From Rhabdornis inornatus (taxonomy: Eukaryota; Chordata; Aves; Passeriformes; Rhabdornithidae): a stretch of DNA of 64,000 nt. Made by a program: the position numbers and the translations under genes. Under the pieces are notes generated by a model. It did no database searches. It was given only the letters and a program-made list of their open reading frames with translations, and was not told the origin of the DNA. The stretch spans positions 496,001-560,000 of the forward strand of contig VWZS01000305.1 of the NCBI GenBank assembly GCA_013397075.1, written 5' to 3'. Positions 12,501 to 22,567 of the stretch are shown here, piece by piece. Every line of letters begins with the position of its first letter. Position 1 is the first letter of the stretch.

Positions 12501-15500
12501 GGGCAGCCAGATTCTGTATACCGTAGAAGAGTAAGTGCTGGGAGACCACAGTAACAGAGCATACTTTTGAACTCAGTGGGAGGAAAGCAACAAGTTTGGT
12601 TCAAAACACTTACCCAAACTGCTGGGTAGTCAGCACTTCTCCCCTTTCCTCCTTCTGCATCTGCATTTCCTTCTTCTTTTCAATGTTTGCCAACGTAGGA
12701 AAATTTCTAGAAGAAAAAAAAATAGTTTCACTGGCTCTTAAAGGAGTCACTGTAGTTTCTCAATTAGCCCTTTACTAAACCAGCTTCCTCTATAAACATT
12801 ACAGATTTTTAAAGAATTTTAAGGAAGTTTAACACTGTTTCTTTCTTAAAAAGGCATTAACGAGAAAAAGAAACCTGAGTGCATTTATGCTTACATATCC
12901 AGACGCAAGGAACAAGACCAAAAAAAAAAAAAATCTATCACATTAGCATTCTTAGATTTACCAAACCATCAAGCAAGGTACAGACAAACAGTTTGGTTAC
13001 TGTCATGGACCCTCTCCTTGCTCCAACACATAACAGCATGATTTAGTCCTCCTATTTTATTCCTATGGAGCTTCAGCTGGATTATTTGAATGACATGCCT
13101 TTAGCAAACTAACTGCTGAGCACTCGTAAACATTAAAAAAAAAAAAGTTACGTGAACAGCTTCTGGGTGCACATGATTCCTTTAATGTGACAGGGAAAAG
13201 CATACAAGTTCCTTCTCAAGCAATATTCAGCATTGTGCCTGCACACTGACCTCAAGTTCACCAGAATTACTGCCCCATTTTAATTCCAGGTTCAAGAAAA
13301 ATTGCCAAATCATGCAAATGAAAAGAAATCTACTGTTACAACCATCTCCTAAACCATCCTGTCTCTTCCATTCCCCACCTCCCTTAACATCCATCCTTCC
13401 CTCCAGACAAATGCCTCGCTGGTTCTAACACGCAGAGCCTGGGCAGCAGGCTTTTTTACCATCAAAGCCCAAAAACAGCTACACTACTTGCTCTGCAAAC
13501 ATAAGTTAGCTAAATGCCAGTGCTTTGAGATAAAGGTGGTAAATGAGAAACACATGAACACACTTCCCCAGCTTCTGCACAGAAACACAAAGTATAAATA
13601 TTTTATGTCTATTAAAACGGAGTAAAGAGAAACGTAGAACAGCTTCTCACTAAAAATAGCTATCAAAAAAGACACGTATCTTTCTTTAAATATTTAATCT
13701 TATCACATGCATTTCCCCCTTATTACAGCGTGAATGCCAAGTGTCATACTGATTCAAGACAGCTTCAACCACATACCAAGTGAAAAAGAGAAGCATTTTC
13801 TACAAGACAAACAAAAACACACTACAGAACTTGTCTCCTTTAAGAGGATTTGAACATGAGCTGTCAACATCTATTTTCTTTGGATTTCTCCCAGAAATCT
13901 GCCATACAGCTCCAGAGAGCACAGAGATGTGATGTTTTACCTCCGCTCTTCCCTGTTAGATTTGTTCATCCATGTTACAATGCTCCCAGCACACAACAAA
14001 TGTGCAATGAACTCTTTAATCTCAAAAGCTTCGCCATCGACAAAGACCCCTGTGCTCCACAGTTTTAGGAGAAGGTGCTTTCCTTCAAACACAAAGGCTC
14101 CCAGGAGGATAGCAAGCTATCAAACAAGTAGTTATGCTCAAAAAATCCCCAAGCTTATTGTAGAGATTGCGGGGGGTGTGGGGTGTGTTTTAAATATAAG
14201 GGAAGACCCTAAATACTAGAGCAAAGAGTCTTCAAATGCTCCAGCACTTATGCTGATTAAGGACATATTCAGACATGCTCTCACAATACGATTTGAGACA
14301 TGAATGCCTCCCACTTTCATTCCTGTGAGTTACCACTCCCTCCACGAGCCACCGTAATGGGCTGCACCAACGCTTCCAGTTCCATTTACTGCCAAGACTG
14401 ACAGATTTCTCCCAAACCAGCCTTCCAGCTGACACAGGCAGTAACTGACAGCTGGCGAGAGCTCAAGTCACAAGTCCCACTACGCCTGCAGAAGCACATC
14501 TGAAGGCATCTGTAGTGGCTGTGTTTATTTTCTCCACCTCTTCTCAAATGTTAAATGGCATTTTACTCACTGCCTTTACCTCATGCCTTTACTAACTGAG
14601 TCTCTCCACATAAAAGCCCATATGCTTAAATCCCAAGAGCCGACTTGGGTTTGCACCCTGCCAAGCCCTCCTCCTCTCCTAAGAAAATGATGTTCCTAAA
14701 ATGTTACCTACAAACACCACTGGAAGTAGAAGTACCCCAGCACTTATGCCTTGCAAACAGCTTGTCAGAGCTTGAATACAAACAGCTTCATCAGTCCCCA
14801 CAGGGCTTTACAAATCTAAGCAATTTATTGTAAAAGGGAGTTAAACCAGGATATGATGGTCTGGCACAGCAGATTTCATAAAGCCAGTACAGCCTGAGAA
14901 GGCAGCCCTCTCTCATAGCAGCTGCAGTTCCCAACTGTACACACTTCTACAACCCAAAGTTTTTCAAAATAAATTGGTAATATCAGAAAACAGCTTTTCA
15001 GGCTAAGATGAGTATATTAAATATATCCCAACAAAGTGAGACATGCAGGTAAAGGACGCCCTAAAGCTTCCAGAGAGAGGGAGCTGTGACACTGAGCATA
15101 ATCAATACCACATGTGTCTGAGTGAACAGATTTTTTTTTTCCAATAAATGAGCACACTAGCCAGAGCCATGCATTTTTTTATAGGCCAGCATACTTTATC
15201 TTGCTCTCATAAATATTGAAGTAAAGCAGCTCTTAGTGAGCAGTGAAGAAACAGAGCTTGGCCAACATCTAACAGAAAAGAGACCTGTTTCTATAGCAGT
15301 TTACACAATGAATTCCTGAGTCAAGAGCTATACAAGTTCATAATTTTTATAGGAACAGCACTGTGAGCAAAATGCCTCAATAATTTCTTGAGCTGGTCTT
15401 AATTGCATATGCACAGCCAACAGCAAAGGAGACATGGATAGCCCAAAGGGAACAAAAATGACCCAACAGAGCTGATAAAATATTGGCTTAACTTTCCCAC

Positions 15501-18500
15501 ATCTGATTTAACCATATGTTAGATGAGGCAGTTTCATTGCTAATCTATCCCAACAGATCAGAGTAAACTTTATTGTATCTATGTTTACCTTGATCTACCG
15601 ACACATCCCTTCTACTTTGCTTTGTCTTCTCTACTTCTACCAAGTTATAAGAAATTATTTTCCATATTACATACTTCACTACTATGAATGCAAGACCAGG
15701 GAGGATTCCAAACTACTCTAGCATTATCATTATACAACTAAAAAACCACCAATTAATTAAAAGTGATGTGGTTAACAGTACTGGACTTCAAGCACTAAGC
15801 ACATGCTCAGTCTGTGAATATATTGCAAGGAAATACAATAGAGAATTCCTATCTGAACAAACCAATGCCAAGAGATTAAAGAAAGCAGGGCAAAAAGGGG
15901 AGAATTTACAAGCAACACACAAGCTCAAGAAAATCCCCCAATGTTATATTAGGAGCTAAGCAAAAGTAAGTTTAACGATTAACTTTAACACTAGAGCGGC
16001 CTTGCCACATTCTTACTAACAACCATTGCTCAAGAAATGTCGGTGAGAAACAGATGGGCTGGCAGGACCCAGATCTCACTTGTGGAGTAGGAAAGACAGC
16101 AATACCTCATTCTGACACATTAAGGAAATGCATTGCAGATAATTCTCTTTAAGATCATGTCAAAGAAAAAATATGCTGAAGACAGCACATTTCTCAACAC
16201 TTGGAAGGGACAGGACAAATCAAAACAAGCAAAGTTGATGTCAGACTTCACAACCATCTGTCTGCAAAACACAGGGAAACCCTGAGATCCCACGGAACTT
16301 CATCTCTATTGCTCTTTGCTTAATTAGATTTCTTGGCTCAGCAGGTTCAACAGGAAAACAGCATTCCGACCCAGCATGCTTCATCCAGAGATACTCTTTA
16401 TCAGCTCTCCTCCTCCACTTTCCTCTAGGAGAATAAGGCTGTACTTTAAACACCAGTTCCTTCTTGAAGATTTTAAGCAGGATACACAATTGAGCAACAC
16501 AGCAGCTAATTAAGAAGAAAAATCTCAACTCTGCCAGTAATTATTTATAACGGCTGAAGGAACAAGCAAGACAGGATGCAGCATGGAAACACACATATTA
16601 AATCACTGCAACCTAATTAGAAACAAACTATTAATGACCTAAAAAGATTAATTCTCAGCTTTGATTGGAGCTTCTAGAAAGAAAAAGGTTTTCTCCTGTC
16701 ACCATAAACCAAAACTGCTTAATAGCTCAGACTCCCTCTGGTGTCCCTTTTTTCTGTACAATGCAATGTGTACTGTGAGTCAACAACAGACCTTCAGTAC
16801 TAAACTGATGCTTTGCTGGTGACCCAATTAATACTGCACTGAAGTTCCAGCAGGCTTTCTCTCCCTGCCTGCTTCCCCCCCCCCCCCCTTTTCTTTTTAA
16901 TTAAAAAAAGAAGGATGCTCATAGAGCTTCCTTGCTGTACAAAGAGAAACAAAAGCCACCCAGGTAGTCATTCTACACCCATCCATCACGGCTAAATAGG
17001 ATGCCCACAGAAGGCCTGAAGTACCAAGATAAGACACTACTCCATCTAGTGGTCTTGGCTCAGACAGTCCTAATCCCATTTCGACTTTTCTGGTTGGTGG
17101 CTGTGACCATGAGACTTTATTTCCTTTGATTTTACTGTGCTGCAGCGAGCTAAGGCTTTCAGCAATGCTGTATCACAGCCAAATTATATTCATCTGTAAA
17201 ACCAACACGAGATCCTTCAGAAGCTCAGCAAAACCATCTCAGGCACACCATCACCCTCACAACTAAGTGTAGATAAAGGCTGCTGCAATTTGCAGCACCC
17301 ACTCCCCACAAAAAACAATATCTTATCCAAAATTTTATGTTCAATTCCCACTTCCCTAATGTTCTAATAGAGCACATACTGACATATACACCTTAAACAT
17401 TATTTCAACACTTAAACCTCAGCATCAGCTGCTAGACAGGAACTCTCCTGAACACTTCCCAAAACAGAGAAATATATGAAAAGTTGAAAATGAGTAGCAA
17501 AGACTCTCTCAGAGACTGCATACAAGTATGGATCATCTTCCTTGGAGCTACCTAATTTTAGAAAATTAAGTCATAATTTCAGTCAACAGCAATATGTAGA
17601 CTGAAAGCAAATAAAAACCAAGCCCTCAAGCATCTCTTGAATAAAAGGAAACCTTGGAAGGAAAACTAACCTAGCACCAAAACTTGCCTAATCTAACAAC
17701 AAACTTACATTTGCACAGATCACAACCAATTTTTGTCTAATTAATGATAGCATTTAAAAATGGGAGAAAATCATCTATTGTTTCTGTATCAAAAAAAGCT
17801 TTTTTTTTTTTTTAAGAACCTATGGATTATTTTCATTGCAAAAAATGAACAGCAGGTGCAACAGTTGACTGCTGTGATGTGCTGACATAGTGGTAAGACT
17901 TCCCTTTGCCTTTCTGAAATTTGCAGAAAAAGCTGAAACCATGTTCAAATAAAAATTAAAACCTCCAAGAATGAAATTACATGGGGAGAAATTTTGCTTC
18001 TCCATACAGGAAAAAATGGATGGGAGGTAATTAAAAAATTCTACAATAAATTCCATTCATTTTTCAACAAAAACAGTGCAAAAACATATCAAGGGAAGTG
18101 ATGTTCAAAGCAAGAACACAGAAACATTGCCTTTTGATATAGATGCAAGGTGGATACATCAGTATCACTGGGTTTTTTTTCGTTTTTTTTTCACTAAAAA
18201 AAACCCAAGTGACTAGTACACTGGCCCAACTTATCATCACTGATCTCAAAATTAACTTTATATCACTTCCCATTCTGCATATAGGACTTCTGCTTGCTCA
18301 TGGAAACAAAACTCATGCACTAATCACTTGCAAGACTATATTCCAAATTACGAATAGAAGTGAGGAAAACCTGCAGCATCTTTCTCCTGCTAGGAAAGTG
18401 TAAATTTTAATCCATTGAATTCTGAAGAAAAAAAATAAACCTGGGAGATAAATACTTCAATCCAGGTCAACATAAAAAAAGTTACACCCTGTTACATCAC

Positions 18501-21500
18501 AGGATAAGAAATAGTGAGAAATACTTCTTATTGGAGAATTTTACCTTGGACTCTGCATACAATGTAAGTTAGACTGCCTGAGAACATATCATTCATGGTT
18601 TCTGTTATTTTTCACTAGAAGAGCATCACAGAAAAGCAACACAGAAAGCCCCTAAGAGATTAGGAAAACTCCCTGGTGTGGTCTACCGGGACAGTTTAAA
18701 CTGGGGAAATCTGCACATAGTATTACAATTATAGTCAGTACAATAGTTCCAGATTTTTAAGCTATAAAAAAACCACCACACAAACACTTCTGACCTAAAA
18801 TGTGATCAGGCTAAAAAGAATGAGACGTTCACCTAACCTGGGGTACCACATCAAGCACCTGGGAAAGTTGTTCCCTTTCTCAGCTGATACTTTGCCTGCT
18901 ATTACAATCTTCTCAATTATTATAGTCTCTGCAGCTCACATTCTCCTGGCTCAGTGATCTGACACAGATCACTGCTGCAGGAGTTTTGCAGCGTCAATGG
19001 AAGAGCAGAAACAACAAGTCATGTGCTGCTCCTGACCTTCAGCTAATGCCATCTAACACTCCCAACAGGAAAAATACAGTAAAACGTATCCATAGGCCAC
19101 AAGTCTTACCTTTTTCTTTCTTCTCTCCATCTAGCAATCTCTTCTGGACTATCTAATTTTATTCTTTTAGCACCAGGTGCATGTGCCTAAGGAAAAAGTA
19201 TTTCACAGGTGTTTAAAAGAGGAAGGAAAAAACCCACTAGTTTAAAAAAAACAACATCATTATGTCAGGTACAGTGGTATCATACTCTTTTCGTCTCCAA
19301 AACTGGTGAGACTGTACATAGAGATGATAAAATGAATCCATTAAGAAAACTCCACAGTATTTTAACGTATTTTCATCCACAATATTGTCTTGATACATTT
19401 TCTTCCAAGGTGAATGAAAGGAAACCACTGAAGAATGAGAAAAGGGGCTATGGTAAAGACAGCACAGACTCCTGTTTTGGGCCCAAAGGGTTACCTACAT
19501 TCTTCCAGTGTATCTGAACGATCTTCTCATGGGCACTGAAATTGCAACCTTCTTCTGAGCACTGCAAGAGAAGAGGGTAAACTTAGAACATACCAATTTA
19601 CACAATTATACAAGCTTCTCAGCACACTTCAAATAAACTCAGTGCCAGTTACCTGTACAGTTTGTTGCACAGGCTGTGTAAGCCACCCAGTTTGCTACCA
19701 AAGGTGATTGTAAAAACAGTAAGCAGGGATAATGTACTTTTAAATTTCATCTGGTTTTAGAACAACCAGCCTAGGCAATATATCTGATACCCAAAGAGAA
19801 AGTGAATTTTACCTAAGATAAAAATTTGCAAGGACTCTTCAATTTCAAATTTTGATACTTGCAAATTTTGATAATTTTCAATAAAGGAAATTTTTTAAAT
19901 GTTTCCACACAAAAACAGTACATGCTATAGTGGTGTCAATGAATAATTCCTATGACTTAGCAATACTTCGCAAGAAAAAGTTTAACAGGCTTCAGTAATA
20001 AAACCAAAAATACAACTAAAGCCTCCCCTATATATGGCATTCAGAAAAACATCCCTCACTAATATTTGACATAGCTCTGGAATCTCTTTCCTATGTCCTC
20101 TGTTCAAAGAGTGACTATACTAACTGCTTGTCAGGCGCAAAGGAAAAAATCCAAGTGTGAATAAAAGAAGCCAAACCTGTTTATGCTGTGAAATGTGTTC
20201 ATCATACTTTTCCTGGTTTTTATAGCCACGGTCACAGGTATCACAGTAATGAGAGAAAACTGGCTCTTTTTTCTTTTTGGTCTGAAAAAAAGAAAAAAAA
20301 AAGAAGAAATAATCTCAGGATTGCAGTTACAAGATATTCCTGTATTTAGTTAGTCATGAAACAGTATTACCATTTCTGTTAGTAAAGCAGTTTTGTGTTT
20401 CAAAAGTTTCAAAGATAAGTTAACACAATACAGAAGTTCAACTTACTTATCTTCTAAATAAAGTGTCCTGCACTCAGCTCTTCACACTACCACCTTTCAA
20501 TCAATTATTGCTTCTGCAAACACACCGGTCTGCTGGCACGCACCTCCCGAGAGCTGTGAGATTTAGGCTAAAGCCCCATGTCTCTTCTCTCCCAAGACAG
20601 GCCATGGCTCCCATGACATGTACAAGTTCAGAGGGCAGCACAGACCCTTCCTTCTCCCACTACAAATATCAGTGTCATCTGGCTGGCTGGTCTTGACCAT
20701 GTAACAGAGCACTAACGTAATTTAGGTAGTTGAGCATCACTCAACTGAGATGTGAAGTGACATAAATCTGTGTAAGGATTTGGTTGACACGTATCTTTCA
20801 AGAGTTACAGACTGTGCCATGTTTGCTCTCTTCTAAGAGCAAGCATGTTAGACAGGAGAATTGGATAGTGCCTTGGGCCAAGTCCTGTAAGACCGAACAC
20901 CATCACAGAATGGTTTGGGTGGGAAGGGACCTTCCAAGATCATCTGGTTCCAACCCCCCCCCCACAGGCAGGGACAATCTATGACTAGATCAGGCTGCTC
21001 AAAGCCCCATTCAATCTGGCCTTCAACACTTTCAAGGATGAGCGAGTCACAGGCACAGCCACAGTTCTCTGGGCAATCTGTGCCAGTATCTCATCCCCTT
21101 CATCGTGAAAAAAGCCTTTCTTATGTCCAATCTAAATCTACTCTGCTTCAATCTAAAACCATTACTCCTTGTTCTATCACTACAGGCCATACTATAAAGT
21201 CTGTCCCCATTTTTCTCCTAAGTTCCCTCAAAGTATTGAAAGGATGCTGCAGGGGTCTACCTGAAGCCTTCTCTTCTCCAGGCTGAACAACCCCAGCTCT
21301 CTCAGGCCTCCCAGGAGAGGTGCTCCCCCGCCCCGATCATTTTCGTGGCCTTTCACTGGACCCACTCCAACACGCACACATCTCTTGCACTGGGGACCCC
21401 ACTCCATACCTTTGGCTTGTTATTTTCTTCCGGACAATGTTTACTAAACGCAGGCACTTGCTTGCCCTGCCATTTCTGGGAGAAATTACCACTTCCACCT

Positions 21501-22224
21501 TCAGAACAGAATAAAAAAAAAAAAAAGATGAGCCATTCATAGACACGGCTGGTAAAAAACTCCCCCTCCTACCTCGGTGGGCAAGAGAGAAGGATCTAGG
21601 GAAGAGAAAAGAGCAGGCTGCATGACCAACATGCTTGGAGGAGAGCCCTGAAGCCCCAAGGGTTCAGGACAGCCCCGGGGCCCCTGGCCTGCGCGGGACG
21701 GGAAGGAGCCCATGGGCCCAAGAGACGCTTCTCCGCTGCCCCTGCCCCTCACCAGCGTGCGGGCCCTGCGGGCGCGCTCCGTAGGCCGGCGGGAACCAGG
21801 CGGCCGGCGGCGTGTAGCTCTGAGGGGGAAGGAAGCTCTCGGGCTGCGGGTAGCTCTGAGCCGGCGGGTAGCCCTCGGCGGACTGGGGGTAGCCCTCGGG
21901 CTGCGGGTAGTTCTGGGCAGGCTGGGGATAGCTCTCGGCGGGAGGGATGCTCTGGGCGGGATCCGAGTAGCTCTCAGCGGGCGGGTAGCCGTCGGCGGGT
22001 TGCGAGTAGGACTCGGCGGGCTGGGAGTAGCTCTTGGGCTGCGAGTAGGAGTCGGCGGACGCGTAGGTGCTGTCGGGCGGAGGGTAGCGGCCGGGCGGGG
22101 GGTAGGGCACGGGGGCAGCCCAGAAGCTCGCGTCCCAGGAGGGCGGCGGGCAGAAGAAGGGCGGCGGGATGCCCGGTGGGGGCAGTCCCGGCGGGGGCGG
22201 CGGGTACCAGGCGAAGGGGTTCAT
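3200..22224 (-). CDS. NUFIP1: NUFIP1, nuclear FMR1-interacting protein 1, complete 10-exon coding span
   Basis: NUFIP1 is a nuclear RNA-binding zinc-finger protein. Known family roles are assembly of box C/D snoRNPs with the R2TP/HSP90 machinery, SNU13 and ZNHIT3, FMRP binding and, in human cells, ribosome autophagy. The ten exons join with consistent phases (1863 nt with stop, 620 residues). Visible parts: a proline-rich N-terminus with a tyrosine/serine/proline repeat (57-134); a C2H2 finger (C200, C203, H216, H220); a second C/H cluster (C223, C228, H240, H245); the conserved SPEEIARWREER stretch near 256-267, the SNU13-binding type segment; a lysine-rich helix; acidic linkers; and the C-terminal ELL-like block 505-536, which ends in FGL and is the ZNHIT3-binding type region. 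It is longer than the roughly 495 residues I recall for human. It shares a promoter with GPALPP1. The identification is firm; the exact start codon is slightly less certain because the frame stays open for several codons upstream. Confidence 0.95.
3539..6066 (-). other. NUFIP1 intron 9
   Basis: About 2.5 kb of AT-rich intron with GT-AG ends. Short frames on both strands (up to 108 residues) match nothing I recognise. I see no clear repeat element. Confidence 0.85.
6067..6299 (-). CDS. NUFIP1: NUFIP1 exon 9
   Basis: Residues 431-508, phase 1 in and phase 0 out. A basic, Asn/Gln/Pro-rich linker leads into KRRPTLLEM, which joins the LLAQDIRHER block of exon 10 exactly as in mammalian NUFIP1. 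The acceptor is TTTAAG and the donor GTAAGA. Confidence 0.92.
6300..7156 (-). other. NUFIP1 intron 8
   Basis: An 857-bp intron with GT-AG ends. I see no repeat or conserved element in it. Confidence 0.85.
7157..7285 (-). CDS. NUFIP1: NUFIP1 exon 8
   Basis: Residues 388-430, phase 1 on both sides. The segment is acidic (ESDKDEAAEEDG) and then VPRQVTSALSALSVNYGSAS. This resembles the human linker with VIPKEVTPAL and a SYGS motif. The acceptor is CCCTGCAG and the donor GTGTGT. Confidence 0.92.
7286..8696 (-). other. NUFIP1 intron 7
   Basis: About 1.4 kb of AT-rich intron. It holds the only ambiguous base in the window (position 7714, at the end of a poly-A run) and a short GA run near 7610. 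No repeat family is recognisable. Confidence 0.85.
8697..8959 (-). CDS. NUFIP1: NUFIP1 exon 7
   Basis: Residues 300-387, phase 2 in and phase 1 out. It begins by completing FGKMKGM, a conserved NUFIP1 tract. A strongly basic Arg/Lys/Trp segment (HQRRHRRRQWRPFWKKFRK) follows, then VDPLGLLANGDV, matching the mammalian DPLGVL stretch. A frame running open past both splice sites gave extra residues that are intronic. Confidence 0.92.
8960..12613 (-). other. NUFIP1 intron 6
   Basis: About 3.7 kb with GT-AG ends. Open frames of up to 113 residues on both strands appear to be chance frames. I see no CR1 tail or other clear element. Confidence 0.8.
12614..12706 (-). CDS. NUFIP1: NUFIP1 exon 6
   Basis: Residues 269-299, phase 2 on both sides. 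It completes the RNFPTLANIE motif, continues with a Lys/Glu/Gln-rich helix and ends in VLTTQQFG, equivalent to the human VLTTTQYG. The acceptor is TTCTTCTAG and the donor GTAAGT. Confidence 0.93.
16875..16888. repeat. poly-C homopolymer run
   Basis: About 14 consecutive C residues followed by a T-rich stretch. This is an isolated G/C homopolymer in AT-rich intron DNA; its exact length in an assembly is unreliable. Confidence 0.9.
18168..18214. repeat. imperfect T-rich/A-rich inverted repeat
   Basis: CACTGGGTTTTTTT on the left pairs with AAAAAAACCCAAGTG on the right around a T-rich loop, so the transcript could fold into a hairpin. There is no sign of a coding or mobile role. Confidence 0.55.
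19110..19186 (-). CDS. NUFIP1: NUFIP1 exon 5
   Basis: Residues 244-268, phase 0 in and phase 2 out. AHAPGAKRIKLDSPEEIARW and REERK form the most conserved core of the family, continued by RNFPT from exon 6. This matches the segment of NUFIP1 and yeast Rsa1 that binds SNU13. The donor is GTAAGA. Confidence 0.95.
19187..19498 (-). other. NUFIP1 intron 4
   Basis: A 312-bp intron between the two halves of the second C/H cluster. It contains no recognisable element. Confidence 0.85.
19499..19561 (-). CDS. NUFIP1: NUFIP1 exon 4 (second zinc-binding cluster)
   Basis: Residues 223-243, phase 0 on both sides: 63 nt encoding CSEEGCNFSAHEKIVQIHWK and N. C223, C228 and H240, with H245 from exon 5, form a second C2H2-like set. 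FSAHEKIVQIHW closely resembles the mammalian FTAHEKIVQFHW. The acceptor is CTCTTGCAG and the donor GTAGGT. Confidence 0.93.
19562..20176 (-). other. NUFIP1 intron 3
   Basis: A 615-bp AT-rich intron with GT-AG ends and no recognisable repeat. Confidence 0.85.
20177..20281 (-). CDS. NUFIP1: NUFIP1 exon 3 (C2H2 zinc finger)
   Basis: Residues 188-222, phase 0 on both sides, 105 nt. A lysine-rich start is followed by HYCDTCDRGYKNQEKYDEHI and SQH. C200, C203, H216 and H220 make a C-x2-C-x12-H-x3-H finger. The CDTCDRGxKNQEKYD core is diagnostic of NUFIP1. Confidence 0.96.
20282..21409 (-). other. NUFIP1 intron 2
   Basis: About 1.1 kb. Its exon-2-proximal half is almost entirely an antisense CR1 copy. 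The other half is unremarkable AT-rich intron. Confidence 0.85.
20902..21400 (-). mobile_element. CR1 non-LTR retrotransposon 3' fragment (minus orientation)
   Basis: The plus strand reads as the reverse complement of a CR1 3' end: CACAGAATGGTTTGGGTGGG, a stretch on the pattern of first-intron CR1 copies elsewhere here, then CTTCTCTTCCAGGCTG-type text and GGGGACCCC. It is about 500 bp, 5'-truncated, and in the same orientation as NUFIP1. Its 5' limit lies about 8 bp from the exon 2 donor. Confidence 0.9.
21410..21498 (-). CDS. NUFIP1: NUFIP1 exon 2
   Basis: Residues 158-187, phase 1 in and phase 0 out, 89 nt. It encodes GGSGNFSQKWQGKQVPAFSK and then HCPEENNKPK. The segment is poorly conserved, but its phases bridge exons 1 and 3 exactly. 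The donor GTATGG directly abuts CR1 sequence. Confidence 0.85.
21499..21752 (-). other. NUFIP1 intron 1
   Basis: A 254-bp intron at the edge of the CpG island, with a GTGAGG donor and an acceptor at TCTGAAG. A poly-T tract on the minus strand precedes the acceptor. Confidence 0.85.
21753..22224 (-). CDS. NUFIP1: NUFIP1 exon 1 (proline-rich N-terminus)
   Basis: Residues 1-157 and one base. The ATG at 22224-22222 opens MNPFAWYPPPPPGLPPPG, followed by further Pro/Phe/Trp-rich sequence and a Y/S/P/Q repeat. It is very GC-rich and lies inside the CpG island. The start was chosen as the first ATG of the long frame; no upstream in-frame stop is seen for several codons. Confidence 0.88.
21823..22056 (-). 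repeat. 39-bp coding minisatellite, six units, in NUFIP1 exon 1
   Basis: Residues 57-134 divide into six 13-residue units. Examples are AESYSQPADGYPP (70-82), AESYSDPAQSIPP (83-95) and AESYPQPAQNYPQ (96-108). Tyrosines at 60, 73, 86, 99, 112 and 125 are exactly 13 apart, and a second series at 80, 93 (Ile), 106 and 119 keeps the same period. The 234 bp equals 6 x 39. Confidence 0.9.
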
Positions 22225-22482
22225 GTCGGGCCCGGAGAGGCCGCTCAGGTACGGACCCCGCTGCGCGCTGCGCTCGCACCACCACGTGGGGCCCTCCGGC
22301 GGCGGCGGCGGCCGCTGAATGCGTCACGTCCGGGTTGAGGAAGGGGAACCCTCCCTCCTTCCCGCCCTCCTTCTTTTCCGGCGGGCCCGGCGTCATCTGG
22401 GAGCGCCGCAGGGGCGGGAGCAGGGAAGCGGAGCGGCGCGGCGAGGGCGGCCGGCCGGGCTGCCCCCGGAGCCCGTTTCGCC
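22225..22482. promoter_or_regulatory. bidirectional promoter of NUFIP1 and GPALPP1
   Basis: Only 258 bp separate the divergent start codons. Candidate sites seen: an E-box CACGTG at 22283-22288; a CRE-like CGTCACGTC at 22322-22330; an ETS-type TTCCGG at 22376-22381; and a YY1-like GCCAT at 22480-22484, overlapping the GPALPP1 start. There is no obvious TATA box, as expected for a CpG-island promoter. The sites are motif matches only. Confidence 0.85.
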
Positions 22483-22567
22483 ATGGCCCGCCAGCTCATC
22501 GGCCCCGCGCTGCCGCCCGGCTTCCCGCGCCGCGCCGAGGCCGAGCCGGGCGAGGACTTCGGCCAGG
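22483..22567 (+). CDS. GPALPP1: GPALPP1 exon 1
   Basis: Residues 1-28 and one base: MARQLIGPALPPGFPRRAEA and EPGEDFGQ. The ATG lies in CGCCATGG, a strong Kozak context. The donor is GTGAGA, phase 1. It carries the first GPALPPGF motif (7-14). Confidence 0.96.

Larger units (their letters stand above)
12707..19109 (-). other. NUFIP1 intron 5
   Basis: At 6.4 kb this is the largest NUFIP1 intron. It is AT-rich and holds a run of about 14 C at 16875-16888, poly-A and poly-T runs, and a T-rich/A-rich hairpin at 18168-18214. I found no gene or clear transposon in it. Confidence 0.8.

Noticed and set aside
21712..22338. A 208-residue plus-strand open frame, Arg/Gly/Val/Leu-rich
   Set aside because: It is the antisense shadow of the repetitive, GC-rich NUFIP1 exon 1; low stop density comes from composition and its repeats mirror the minus-strand minisatellite.
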